From NCBI GenBank assembly GCA_016926875.1, contig JAFGNU010000018.1:17003-81002 (forward strand): a stretch of 64,000 bases of DNA, written 5' to 3'. The position numbers were made by a program, and so were the translations under genes. The notes under the pieces are model-generated. The model searched no databases. It worked only from the letters and a program-made list of their open reading frames with translations, and was not told the origin of the DNA. This document shows positions 35,340 to 44,800 of the stretch, one piece after another. Source of the stretch: Anaerolineae bacterium. GTDB taxonomy: Bacteria; Chloroflexota; Anaerolineae; Aggregatilineales; Aggregatilineaceae. Within the stretch, counting starts at the first letter, position 1, and each line of letters begins with the position of its first letter.

Positions 35340-38102
35340 ATGGATTATTCGCTGATTATAGCTTGGCTGGGCCGTGAGGGCGGCGATATTCTAACCTGGT
35401 GGTGGCTGGCGACGCTGGCCGGGCTGGCGGTGTGGCCGCTGCTGTACCGCGTAATGGGCGGGCTGCCGGATCGTGGCTATACGCTGGCGCGCACGGCGGG
35501 CTTGATGCTGACCGGGTTTGTCTTCTGGTTCCTGGGCAGCCTGGGTTTGCTGCGGAACACGGTCGGCGGCATGGTCTTCGCGTGGCTGGTGGTGCTGGCA
35601 ATCGGACTGGTCGTTTTCTTCAACTGGGACGAGCGCCCGCCGGTCTGGGACTGGCTGCGCGAGCACGCGGCCCTGATCATCGTGACCGAGCTGCTGTTCG
35701 CGGCGCTGCTGGTCGGCTGGGCGATGTACCGCGCCCACAACCCGGAGATGCGCAGCACCGAAAAGCCGATGGAGATCATGTTCCTGAACGGCATCCGGCG
35801 CAGCGAGGTGTTCCCGCCCAATGACCCCTGGATGAGCGGCTACGCGATCAGCTACTACTATTTTGGCTACCTGATCATGGCCATGCTGGCCGACCTGGGC
35901 AGCGTCGGCAGCGGGATCGCGTTTAACCTGACGATTGCGCTGTTATTCGCGCTGGCCGGGATCGGCGCGCTGGGCGTGGTATACAACCTGGTGCGGGCGC
36001 ACGGGGCGCGGCGGGTGCGCCAGGGGGCGGCCATCGGCGCGGGGATGCTGGGGCTGTGCCTGTTGATCTTGATGGGCAACCTGGGCACGGCGCTGGTCGA
36101 GTTCCCGTACAACGGCTATACGCCGGGGCTGGTCAACGCGGATTACTTCGATTTTTGGGATGTCGAAGACCGGGCGGGCACGTATACCACCGTCAATGAA
36201 GACGGGCAGGTCGTCACGCTGCCGGTTGACAGCGATCAGGACATGGTGCCCAACTGGGACGATGATCCAAAAGACCTGGACGAGTGGAGCTTTACCTGGG
36301 GCATGGGCTGGCGCTACAGCCGCACCGTGCAGGACCGCGCGCTGCCTACCGAGGAGTACCCGGACGGCGAGCCGATTGATGTCCAGCCGATTGCCGAGTT
36401 CCCCAATTTCAGCTTTGTCCTGGCGGACATTCACCCGCATGTGCTGGCGCTGCCGTTTGCGCTGCTGGCGATTGGCCTGGCGCTCAACCTGGTGCTGGGC
36501 GGGCGCGATCTGCTGCGCTGGGAGTACCCGCTGTACGCGATCTGGGTCGGCGGCATGATCTTCATGAATTCGTGGGACGCGATTTACCTGCCGCTGCTGG
36601 TTGGCGCGGAAGCGCTGCGCCGCATGATTCGCAACGGGACCGGCACGCTGCACCTGAAAGACCTGGGGCAGATGACGCTCTTTGCGCTGGCGCTCGGCGC
36701 GCTGACGGTCCTGTTTTACCTGCCCTGGCTGATCAGCTTTAGCTCGCAGGCACACGGCATCCTGCCCAACGTGATTTTCCCGACGCGCTGGTCGCAGTTT
36801 TTCCTGCAATTTGGCCCGTTTTTGGTGATCCTGACCGTTTTTCTGGCGGTGGAACTGCGGCGGGCGGGTACGCGCTTCAACTGGCAGGCGGGCCTGCTGG
36901 CGCTGGCGGTGATCGCCTGCGCGGCGGTGTTGGCGACCTTTGTGTTGGGCGTATCGGCGTGGTCGGATGACGGCATGCGAAACGCCGTGTGGAGCATCGT
37001 AAACGGCTCCGGCGGCTGGCGGGACGTGATCCCGGAAACGCTGGCGCGCCGGGCGAGTGCGCTGCCCAGCGAACTGCTGCTGCTGGCGATGGTGTACGTA
37101 GTGGTCGGGCGGCTGTTCGCGGTCCCGGTGCCGCGCCAGTACGGTGAGGCGGCCCAGGTCACGCCGCGCACGAACTACAGCCCGGCGACCGGTTTTGCCC
37201 TGCTGCTGGTTGGGGCGGGCGCGGTGCTGACGTTTGCGCCGGATTTTGTCTACCTGCACGATAACTTCAGCGTGCGGATCAATACCGTTTTTAAGCTGTA
37301 CTATCAGGGCTGGATTCTGTTCAGTCTGGCGGGCGCGTTCGCGGTGTGGTCGGTGCTGGCGGGCAAGATGCCGCTGCCGGGCACCGAGCGCGGCGATAAA
37401 CCGGCGATTCAACCGGGCGTGCTGGTTGGGCGAGTTGTCTATGGCCTGGTGGTGATCGTCTTCGTCGGTGCGGGGCTGCTGTACCCGGTTTTGGCGACGC
37501 GCGGGCGGGCGCTGGTGGATACCGGGCGGCTGCGCAAGCAGGACGAGATCGCGGCCTGTGAGGCGGCGGGCGGCACCGACTGCCCGACTCTGCCGGACCT
37601 GACGCTGGATGGCGCGGCGCAGATGGTCAGCGCGGACGAATACGCGGCGATCCAATGCCTGGATGCGTTGGAAGACGGCAGCGACGCGGTGCTGGTCGAA
37701 GCGCCGGGCGGGGCCTATGCACCGGATTACAGCCGCTTCGCCGGGCTGACCGGCATCCCGACGCTGATCGGCTGGCAAAACCACGAGCGCCAGTGGCGCG
37801 GTGATACGTACCCGGAGGTGACCGACGCGCGCGTCGAGGATGGGCAGTACCGCGACCGGGCGACCGACGTCCAGGAGTTGTATACCACGCTGGACTGGGA
37901 ACAGGCGTGGTATGTCATCGACCGCTACGGGATCGATTACATCGTGGTTGGCAGCGCCGAACGCCAGATGATCCGGGAGTTGGCGAGCGGGAATACAAAC
38001 CTGCAAAGCCAGTATGGCGAGGGATTGAGGAAGTTTGCACAGGTATTTGACCCGGTCTGCGAGACGGGATCGGCGGTGGTCTATCGCGTGTCACCGCAGT
38101 AA
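35340..38102 (+). CDS. DUF2298 (YYY-motif, TIGR03662-like) membrane protein (920 aa)
   Basis: About 15 membrane helices. The family signature is plain: STEKPMEIMFLNGIRRS, PNDPWMSGYAISYYYFGYL (the YYY motif), EFPNFSFVLADIHPHVLALPF, and later the HDNFSVRINTVFKLYYQGW segment. It is a close structural paralog of the C-terminal half of the preceding protein, including the leading WPLLY...LPDRGY helix. The C-terminal soluble part has PTLIGWQNHERQWRG. In this family the His/Asp-rich loops are thought to form the active centre. It is probably co-transcribed with its neighbours (75 bases after the previous stop, 15 before the next start). Confidence 0.85.
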   Translation: MDYSLIIAWLGREGGDILTWWWLATLAGLAVWPLLYRVMGGLPDRGYTLARTAGLMLTGFVFWFLGSLGLLRNTVGGMVFAWLVVLAIGLVVFFNWDERPPVWDWLREHAALIIVTELLFAALLVGWAMYRAHNPEMRSTEKPMEIMFLNGIRRSEVFPPNDPWMSGYAISYYYFGYLIMAMLADLGSVGSGIAFNLTIALLFALAGIGALGVVYNLVRAHGARRVRQGAAIGAGMLGLCLLILMGNLGTALVEFPYNGYTPGLVNADYFDFWDVEDRAGTYTTVNEDGQVVTLPVDSDQDMVPNWDDDPKDLDEWSFTWGMGWRYSRTVQDRALPTEEYPDGEPIDVQPIAEFPNFSFVLADIHPHVLALPFALLAIGLALNLVLGGRDLLRWEYPLYAIWVGGMIFMNSWDAIYLPLLVGAEALRRMIRNGTGTLHLKDLGQMTLFALALGALTVLFYLPWLISFSSQAHGILPNVIFPTRWSQFFLQFGPFLVILTVFLAVELRRAGTRFNWQAGLLALAVIACAAVLATFVLGVSAWSDDGMRNAVWSIVNGSGGWRDVIPETLARRASALPSELLLLAMVYVVVGRLFAVPVPRQYGEAAQVTPRTNYSPATGFALLLVGAGAVLTFAPDFVYLHDNFSVRINTVFKLYYQGWILFSLAGAFAVWSVLAGKMPLPGTERGDKPAIQPGVLVGRVVYGLVVIVFVGAGLLYPVLATRGRALVDTGRLRKQDEIAACEAAGGTDCPTLPDLTLDGAAQMVSADEYAAIQCLDALEDGSDAVLVEAPGGAYAPDYSRFAGLTGIPTLIGWQNHERQWRGDTYPEVTDARVEDGQYRDRATDVQELYTTLDWEQAWYVIDRYGIDYIVVGSAERQMIRELASGNTNLQSQYGEGLRKFAQVFDPVCETGSAVVYRVSPQ

Positions 38103-38117
38103 CGGCAGGAAGTGGGT

Positions 38118-40085
38118 ATGACGCTGGCAATTGACGACGCGGCGGCGCTGTCCGCCGAATCCAAACACGGCCCGCGTGATGATGCGGCAGCCTGGCCGCG
38201 CGTAACGCTGGAAATGGCGTTGTATGCGGCGCTGATCGCCCTGGCGCTGGCGCTGCGGCTGGCCGACCTGGGCAGCGCCCCGTTGGACAACGCCGAAGCG
38301 CGCGAGGCACTGTCTGCCCTGCGGGCGGTGAACAACAACGTGCCGGGGGATGTGCTCGTCTCGCACAGCCCGCTGACGTTTGTGCTGCACGCGATCGGGT
38401 TTACATTTTTCCCGGCGAGTGACCTGGCGGCGCGCCTGCCGGTAGCGCTGGGCGGTGTGCTGCTGGCGCTGTCTCCGGCCTTGTGGCGGCGCTATTTAGG
38501 CCCGCTGCCGCCGCTGATCATCAGTTGCCTGCTGGTCGTTTCGCCGGTCGGCGGGTTGGCATCACGCACCGGCAGCCCGGTGATCTGGACAATGCTGCTG
38601 GCGGTGACCGGTCCCTGGCTGGTGCTGCGTTTTATCGAAACCCAGGCGCGCGGGTACGCCGTCGCAGCGATGGCAGGCTGCGTGGTGATGGCGCTGCTGG
38701 TCGAACCGGCTGGTCTGCTGACGCTGATCGCGCTGGTGTTTGGCCTGGGGTTCGCGTGGCTGCTGGAAGAAGGCGTTGAATCCGAAGTGACCGACGCGCT
38801 CCAGGCGGCATGGCGCGGCTGGCCCTGGGCCGATGGGGCGCTGGCGGCGGGCGCGGTGATCCTGGTGATCGGCACGGGCCTGTTCAGCCTGCCGTATGGG
38901 CTGACCGGGATCGGGGAAACGCTGGCGGCGGGCGTGGAAGGCTTTGTTACACGGCCCGGCGGGGTGCCGGTGGCCTACCCGCTGTGGGTGGCGCTGCGCT
39001 ACGAACCGGGGATCGCGCTGTTTGGGCTGATCGCGTGCTACCGCGCGCTGCGCGAAGGCGGCTTCTTCGAGCGGGCGCTGGTCGGCTGGGCGCTGATGGG
39101 ACTGGTCTGGTCGCTGGCCTATATCGGGGCGGGCGCGGCCTATGCGTTGTGGCTGGTGCTGCCGCTGACCGTGCTGGTTGGGCTGATGGTGGCGCGCTGG
39201 CTGACCGCTCAGGATGACGTGGTCTGGCATGTGCCGGGATGGGGCGTGCCGCTGCACGCGGTCGTGACGGTGGCGCTGTGGCTGGCGGTCGGAATCAGCC
39301 TGCTGCTGCTCGCCAAGCTGCTGTACGAACTGCCGGACGGTCTCACCGACCGGGAGGCGCTGATCCGCAAACTGCTGGAAGACGTGTACACGCGCAACAC
39401 GGCCAGCACCAGCATGGTCGAGGTGCAGAGCGATGTGTTTGTGGTCGATCACGTCTTGGGCAACATCCAGCTTCGGACGCTGATTACCATGCTGGTAACG
39501 CTGTTGAACGGCGTGCTGTATTTCCTGGTGGGCAGCATGTGGGGCGCGCGGGCATCGTGGCGCGGGCTGGCGCTGGGCACGCTGGTTTTTGGACTGCTGT
39601 TCGGTTTTGGCGCGGGCTGGCGCGGCGCGTATTTGAATTGGGATGATCCGCGCGAATTATGGTACACTGCCGGGCCGGTATCAAACGATGCGCACGAACT
39701 GCATGATACGCTGCGCGAGATGAGTCTGCGCGCAACCGGCGAACCGCACCTGATCGATATCGTGGCGTGGGTGCCCGAAAACGGTGCGCTGGCCTGGGCG
39801 CTGCGCGACTTCCCGAACACGACGTTTGTTAGTGGGACGGGGGCGGAGATCAATGCCGCCGCCGTGATCGTCCCGGTTGGCGGAACGCGGCAGCGCATGG
39901 GCGCGGATTATGTCGGCAAGGAATTGAGCATCAGCCCGGCGTGGGATATCAGCGCGCTGTCCTGGCGTGACGAGCTGCTGTGGTTTTACCGGGCGGCGTC
40001 AAAAGCCAATCCAACACCCGGCGAGCAGGTGATGCTGTGGATTCGTAAGGATGTGTACGGGGTGGAGCAGGTTACTGAGAATTAA
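38118..40085 (+). CDS. GT-C/GT39-like membrane glycosyltransferase (655 aa)
   Basis: ATG at 38118, 6 bases after GGAAG; a GTG two codons earlier is also possible. After a short charged N-terminus, the first helix leads into ADLGSAPLDNAEAREALSALRA, the DNxEA motif of GT39-type bacterial enzymes. The segment PLTFVLHAIGFTFFPASDLAARLPVAL gives the usual second loop and helix. About eleven helices follow, then a C-terminal soluble domain (HELHDTLREMSLRATGEPHLID). It is likely in one transcript with the upstream DUF2298 gene and the downstream sigma factor. Donor and acceptor unknown. Confidence 0.82.
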   Translation: MTLAIDDAAALSAESKHGPRDDAAAWPRVTLEMALYAALIALALALRLADLGSAPLDNAEAREALSALRAVNNNVPGDVLVSHSPLTFVLHAIGFTFFPASDLAARLPVALGGVLLALSPALWRRYLGPLPPLIISCLLVVSPVGGLASRTGSPVIWTMLLAVTGPWLVLRFIETQARGYAVAAMAGCVVMALLVEPAGLLTLIALVFGLGFAWLLEEGVESEVTDALQAAWRGWPWADGALAAGAVILVIGTGLFSLPYGLTGIGETLAAGVEGFVTRPGGVPVAYPLWVALRYEPGIALFGLIACYRALREGGFFERALVGWALMGLVWSLAYIGAGAAYALWLVLPLTVLVGLMVARWLTAQDDVVWHVPGWGVPLHAVVTVALWLAVGISLLLLAKLLYELPDGLTDREALIRKLLEDVYTRNTASTSMVEVQSDVFVVDHVLGNIQLRTLITMLVTLLNGVLYFLVGSMWGARASWRGLALGTLVFGLLFGFGAGWRGAYLNWDDPRELWYTAGPVSNDAHELHDTLREMSLRATGEPHLIDIVAWVPENGALAWALRDFPNTTFVSGTGAEINAAAVIVPVGGTRQRMGADYVGKELSISPAWDISALSWRDELLWFYRAASKANPTPGEQVMLWIRKDVYGVEQVTEN

Positions 40086-40103
40086 GCGGGGGCGAGGTGT
40101 ATT

Positions 40104-40742
40104 ATGAGCAATCCAAACGAGAAGCACGCCCGTCCGCCGCTCACACGCAGCGCGAATGACCCGGATTTGCCGGACCTGATCGCGCGGAGCCTGGACGGCG
40201 ACCAATCGGCCTACGCGACGCTGTACAATCGTCATGCGCCGGGCCTGTACCGGCTGGCGTTCAGCATCCTGCTGGTCGAACAGGACGCCGAAGACGTGAT
40301 CCAGGAGTCGATGGTGTATGCTTTCCGCAACCTGGACCGCTACGATCCGGCGCGGGGCGCGTTCCGCACGTGGCTGTATACCATCACCGTCAGCCGGTGC
40401 CGCAACGCGCGCCGCCGCAAGTGGCTGCCGACTGTGGCGCTGACGAGCCTGCTGAATATCGGAATCGAGCCGAGCACCCCGGCGGACCAGTCGCCCGAAG
40501 TGCGGGCGGCGTGGTCGGACCTGCGGGTGGCGCTGGCCGAGGCGTTGGGCACGCTGTCGCCCCGGCTGCGCGAAGCAATCGCGCTGCGCTACGGGCAGGG
40601 ATTGACCTACCGCGAGATGGCCGAGATCATCGGCTGCCCGCAAAAGACGGCAGAAAGCCGCGTCCGGCTGGCGCACGAGCAGTTGCGCCGGGCGATGAGC
40701 GCGGCAGACCAGGCTGCATTGGAAGAGTTGTGGACGATCTGA
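40104..40742 (+). CDS. ECF-type RNA polymerase sigma factor
   Basis: 212 aa. Sigma-70 region 2 covers YATLYNRHAPGLYRLAFSIL, DAEDVIQESMVYAFRNLDRY and the RTWLYTITVSRCRNARRR segment. Region 4 covers LREAIALRYGQGLTYREMAEIIGCPQ (helix-turn-helix) followed by KTAESRVRLAHEQLRRAM. Regions 1.1 and 3 are missing, as in ECF factors. An anti-sigma gene follows 7 bases after the stop, the normal pairing. Being inside the glycosyltransferase locus, 18 bases after the previous gene, it probably regulates surface glycosylation or an envelope stress response. Confidence 0.93.
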   Translation: MSNPNEKHARPPLTRSANDPDLPDLIARSLDGDQSAYATLYNRHAPGLYRLAFSILLVEQDAEDVIQESMVYAFRNLDRYDPARGAFRTWLYTITVSRCRNARRRKWLPTVALTSLLNIGIEPSTPADQSPEVRAAWSDLRVALAEALGTLSPRLREAIALRYGQGLTYREMAEIIGCPQKTAESRVRLAHEQLRRAMSAADQAALEELWTI

Positions 40743-40749
40743 GGGACCT

Positions 40750-41337
40750 ATGCGAAGCCGTCATGTGATGCACCTTCTAACACGCTATGTGCACGGGCAG
40801 TTGCGCCCGTCGCAGCAGGCGCGCGTGATGAACCATATTCGGGCGTGCCCGCAGTGCCGCGCCGCGTTGGTCCGCGAGGATCAGCTCGCCGCCGAGCTGC
40901 GCCGCGAGATGCCTACCTTTGGCCAGCCGGGCGCCGGGCAGTTGGCGCATGTCTGGGCGGGCGTGTGGGACGAGATCAGCGCGCCTGCCAACCGTCGGCG
41001 GTCCGGCGGCTGGTCGTGGCTGCCGGGGATCAGCCTGGCGCTGGCGATGCTGCTGGTGCTGGCGTTTGCGCTGCCGTTGATCACGCGCAGCGAGGGCCGG
41101 GTGCAGGCCGCGCCGCAGCAGCCGCGCCCGCAGAGCCAGCTTGTGATGGCCTCGCCAACGCCCGGCCAGACCGATGAGGCGCCAACCTTGGAGCGCAGTT
41201 TTGTGCGGTCCGGGCTGATCGCGGCAGGCGTAGAGCCAACCGCGCCCACCCTGGTGAACGCGGGCGCCAGCCCGGTCCCGGTGCCGCAGGCGACCGTCTC
41301 GCCCGTAGCGCGATCGGGCAGCACGTACCAGCGGTAA
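40750..41337 (+). CDS. Anti-sigma factor with zinc-finger (zf-HC2) domain
   Basis: 195 aa. The N-terminal anti-sigma domain carries the H-x3-C-x2-C signature in VMNHIRACPQCRAAL (H28, C32, C35 by count). One membrane helix (ISLALAMLLVLAFALPLIT, about 95-115) follows, then an extracytoplasmic Pro/Ala/Thr-rich tail without a recognisable sensor domain. It would hold the ECF sigma at the membrane until a signal releases it. The gene is coupled to the sigma gene upstream and lies 4 bases before the acetyltransferase gene. Confidence 0.88.
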   Translation: MRSRHVMHLLTRYVHGQLRPSQQARVMNHIRACPQCRAALVREDQLAAELRREMPTFGQPGAGQLAHVWAGVWDEISAPANRRRSGGWSWLPGISLALAMLLVLAFALPLITRSEGRVQAAPQQPRPQSQLVMASPTPGQTDEAPTLERSFVRSGLIAAGVEPTAPTLVNAGASPVPVPQATVSPVARSGSTYQR

Positions 41338-41341
41338 GCCG

Positions 41342-41779
41342 GTGACGACCACGATCCGCGAGATGGAGCCGCGCGACGTCGAGGCTGCCTGCGCCCTGGT
41401 GCGCCAGCTTACCAGCGAGGCGCTTTGCGTCGAGGATATGCGCGACCGCCTGGAATGGGTGCAGCACAGCCCGGTTGACTGGCTGTTTGTGTGCGAAGTA
41501 GACGGGCAGGTGCAGGGATTGTACGCTTTCCGCCTGCGCGAACGGATCGAGCACCCCAGCCGCTTTGGCGAGATTTCGGCTATTGTCACCGATGCGGCGG
41601 CGCGGCGGTCGGGCGTTGGCCGCGCGATGATGGACCACGCCGAACAGATGGCGCGTGACACGGGCTGTATCGGCACATGGCTGGTCAGCGGTTTTAAGCG
41701 CAAGGACGAGGCGCACCGGTTTTATGATCAGCTTGGATATGAGATCACCGGCTACCGGTTTGTGAAGTATTTTGAATAG
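41342..41779 (+). CDS. GNAT family N-acetyltransferase
   Basis: 145 aa from GTG, 4 bases after the anti-sigma stop. The acetyl-CoA binding motif A is ISAIVTDAAARRSGVGRAMMDHAEQMA, with RRSGVGRAM as the Q/R-x-x-G-x-G/A loop. The C-terminus has the usual FYDQLGYEITGYRFVKYF. Substrate unknown; in this context it could acetylate a sugar nucleotide, a protein or a small molecule. It is presumably co-transcribed with the sigma/anti-sigma pair. Confidence 0.92.
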   Translation: MTTTIREMEPRDVEAACALVRQLTSEALCVEDMRDRLEWVQHSPVDWLFVCEVDGQVQGLYAFRLRERIEHPSRFGEISAIVTDAAARRSGVGRAMMDHAEQMARDTGCIGTWLVSGFKRKDEAHRFYDQLGYEITGYRFVKYFE

Positions 41780-41810
41780 TACACATGGGCGGAACTATCG
41801 CCGGGGTTTT

Positions 41811-41862
41811 GTAGGGGCAGAGCTTGCTCAGCCCTGGGGACGACCCTCCGGGTCGCTCCTAC
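41811..41862. repeat. GTAGGGGC interspersed palindrome, copy 2
   Basis: 52 bases from GTAGGGGCAGAGC (41811) to GGGTCGCTCCTAC (41862), the inverse orientation of copy 1. The terminal repeat carries one mismatch (CTCCTAC instead of CCCCTAC). It fills most of the gap between the acetyltransferase gene and the Agl23-like gene. Confidence 0.75.
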
Positions 41863-41897
41863 CGGCACCGTGAAACAGCACATGAGACAGGGACCGT

Positions 41898-44800
41898 ATG
41901 GCTACACGTGAACAGACCTATTCTTCGCCGGACTTGCAGGAACACGCTTTCACGCGGGCGCTGACCCGTGCGTATGCGCTGGACTGGGAAATCATCGCTT
42001 ACGTACTGATCCTGGTGGTGGCGCTGATCACGCGCTTTGTGGACCTGGGCGCGCGCGTGATGAGCCACGACGAAAGCTTGCATACTTACTATTCCTGGCG
42101 GCTGTATAAGTTCGGCGAGTTTCAGCATACGCCCCTGATGCACGGCCCGCTGCTGTTTCACATGACCGCGCTGAGCTACTTCCTGTTTGGCGACAGCGAC
42201 TTCACAGCGCGTATTTACCCGGCGGCGGTGGGCGTGCTGGTGGTGATGTACCCGCTGCTGTTCCGGCGCTGGCTGGGACGCGCGGGCGCGGTGATCACGT
42301 CGGTCCTGCTGCTGATCTCGCCCATGCTGCTGTATTACACGCGCTACATCCGGCACGACATCCCGCTGATCTTTTTTGCGCTGACGGTTTTGTACGCGCT
42401 GCTGCAATACATCGACGGCGAGACGCCGCGCCGCCCGGTCTGGCTGTGGGTGCTGTCGGGGGCGCTGCTGGGGATGCTTGCCTCAAAAGAGGTGGCGTTT
42501 ATTTACATCGCCATCTTTGGCAGCTTTTTGACGCTGTTCTGGCTGATGCGGATGTTGCAGGACGTGGGCATCCGCAGGCGCCCGGCACAGGCGTTGAACT
42601 GGCAGACGCCGCTGTTCCAGCAGATTGTAGGGCACGCGATCCTGTTCGCGCTGGTGGCCGTGATGGCCTTCGCGCTGGGTGGATTTATTCGCTATGCCTT
42701 TTCGCCGGTGCGCTGGATTCCGTCCGCGTGGTGGATTCAACTGCCGCTGTTCCTGGCGTTTTACCTGCCGCTGGCGCTGTCGGGCGTGCTGCGGACTGCC
42801 TTCGCCGGGAACGGGCAGCCGCGTGACGGCGCCGCCGGGGCGATCATGACCGGGCTGGCGGACGGCAACTCGGCGCTGCGCGTGATCCTGGCGGGTGTCA
42901 TTATCGGCGTGATCGTGACACTGGTGATCATCTGCGTGATCGACGTGATCAAGCCGACGACGGTCTGGACTGAGACGGTTGTGCGCAGCCAGTACGACCA
43001 GAATTATGGGGCCAACGGCACAAAGGAATACGCTACATCAATCGACTTTGACGGCAAAATGTACGTGCGCCTGCTGACGTGGGTCGCGCTGCCCGCTATG
43101 GTGGTGCTGTTTGTGGTGTTTCTGATGGCTATGTTCAAGTTTCCTGCCCATATCCCGCTGCCCCGGCGCGAGATGGTGCTGATTGTCCTGGTCGCGCTGG
43201 TCACAACCAGCGGGCTGGTGGCGTTTGAACGGCGCAGTTTTGTTCCCGAAACCGAGGATCAGCCGTTCGCGGTCGATCCGAACGCCATCACCGAAAGCGA
43301 AGACGGTAAATACGACGATACACCGATCTGGATCGCGTGGCTGCTGGGCGGTGCTGCGATCCTGGGCGTGTTGGGCACACGCTTTTTGACGGGCTGGTGG
43401 GACTTTTTCGACCGCCAACCGACCTTTGACGTGCTGATCTTGACCGGGACGCTGATCTTGCCCTGGCTGGCGGCGTTCCCGATCTATTGGGCGGGTTATA
43501 ACCTGGAGGAATACAACCCCAACACGCCGGACGGCGAGGCCACGCTGCGCGCCGCAGTGCAGGCGTTTATCCCGTTTGCGCTGCTGGCGATCACGGTTGG
43601 CCTGTCGTGGAACTGGAAGCGCTGGATACCGGCGGCGGTGATCTTTATTGGGATGTTCGCCTTCTTCTTCACGACCGTGTTCAGCAACCAGTACGGGCTG
43701 GCGACCGGCATGATCGGCTCGCTCGGCTACTGGCTGGCGCAGCAGGGTGTCCGACGGGGCAGCCAGCCGCAGTATTATTACATCCTGACCCAGCTCCCGG
43801 TGTATGAATTCCTGCCGCTGATCGGCTCGATGTTCGCCGGGATAGCAGGTTTGGGCGCGCTGTGGGACTGGCGGCGCGCGCGGATCGAGGTCCCCCGCGA
43901 CATGGAAGACGCGCTGCCCGGTTCACCCGGCGATACCCTGGCGGGCGCGGAGGAAAATACTCCGGTGTTTGACACCCCGGACGGCGAACGGGCTGGCGAC
44001 TGGGAGGACGAACCGGCGCCCGGCGTGGTGCGGTATGCGAGTATGCCATCGCGCCTGTTCCGCCCGTTTGACTTGAGCGAGGAGAAAACCAAGCGCGAAC
44101 ACGACCCCGAATGGCTCGGCAGCGTGCCTTTTATGGGGCTGGTGGGCTATTGGGCGGTGATGATCCTGCTGGGGCTGACGGTGGCCGGGGAGAAAATGCC
44201 CTGGCTGGCGTCGCACCTGACCGTGCCGCTGATCCTGCTGACCGGCTGGTGGCTGGGCCGCGTGCTGACCGGCATCCGCTGGCGCGAACTGCGCGACGGC
44301 GGCTGGCTGGTGCTGCTGGTGATTTTGCCGCTGTTTTTTGTCGCGCTGGCGCAGGTGATCGTGCCGCTGTGGGGCGAGGGGGTGCCCTTTGGCGGCAAGG
44401 AAGTAGAGGAACTGACCAGGAGCGGGAACTGGCTGGCGGCGCTGCTGATCGCGCTGGGATCGCTGTATGTGATCGGGCGCATCGGGCTGCGGCTCGGCTG
44501 GCAGCAGTTGGGGCGCATGGCGATTGTATCGGGTGCGCTGATCCTGGCAATCCTGACCGGGCGGGCGGCGATCCTGGCGAGCTATATCAACTATGACTAC
44601 GCCACCGAGTTCCTGGTGTATGCCCACGCTGGCCCGGCGGTCAAAATCGTGATGGAAGAAATAGATCACATCGCCGAGATCACCAACCTGGGCGACGACA
44701 TGCGCGTCGTGTTTGATGACGAGTCTTCGTGGCCGTATACGTGGTACTTCCGCAACTACTCCAACTACGGCTTTATTCGCGGCGAGGCAGGCAGCGTTAT

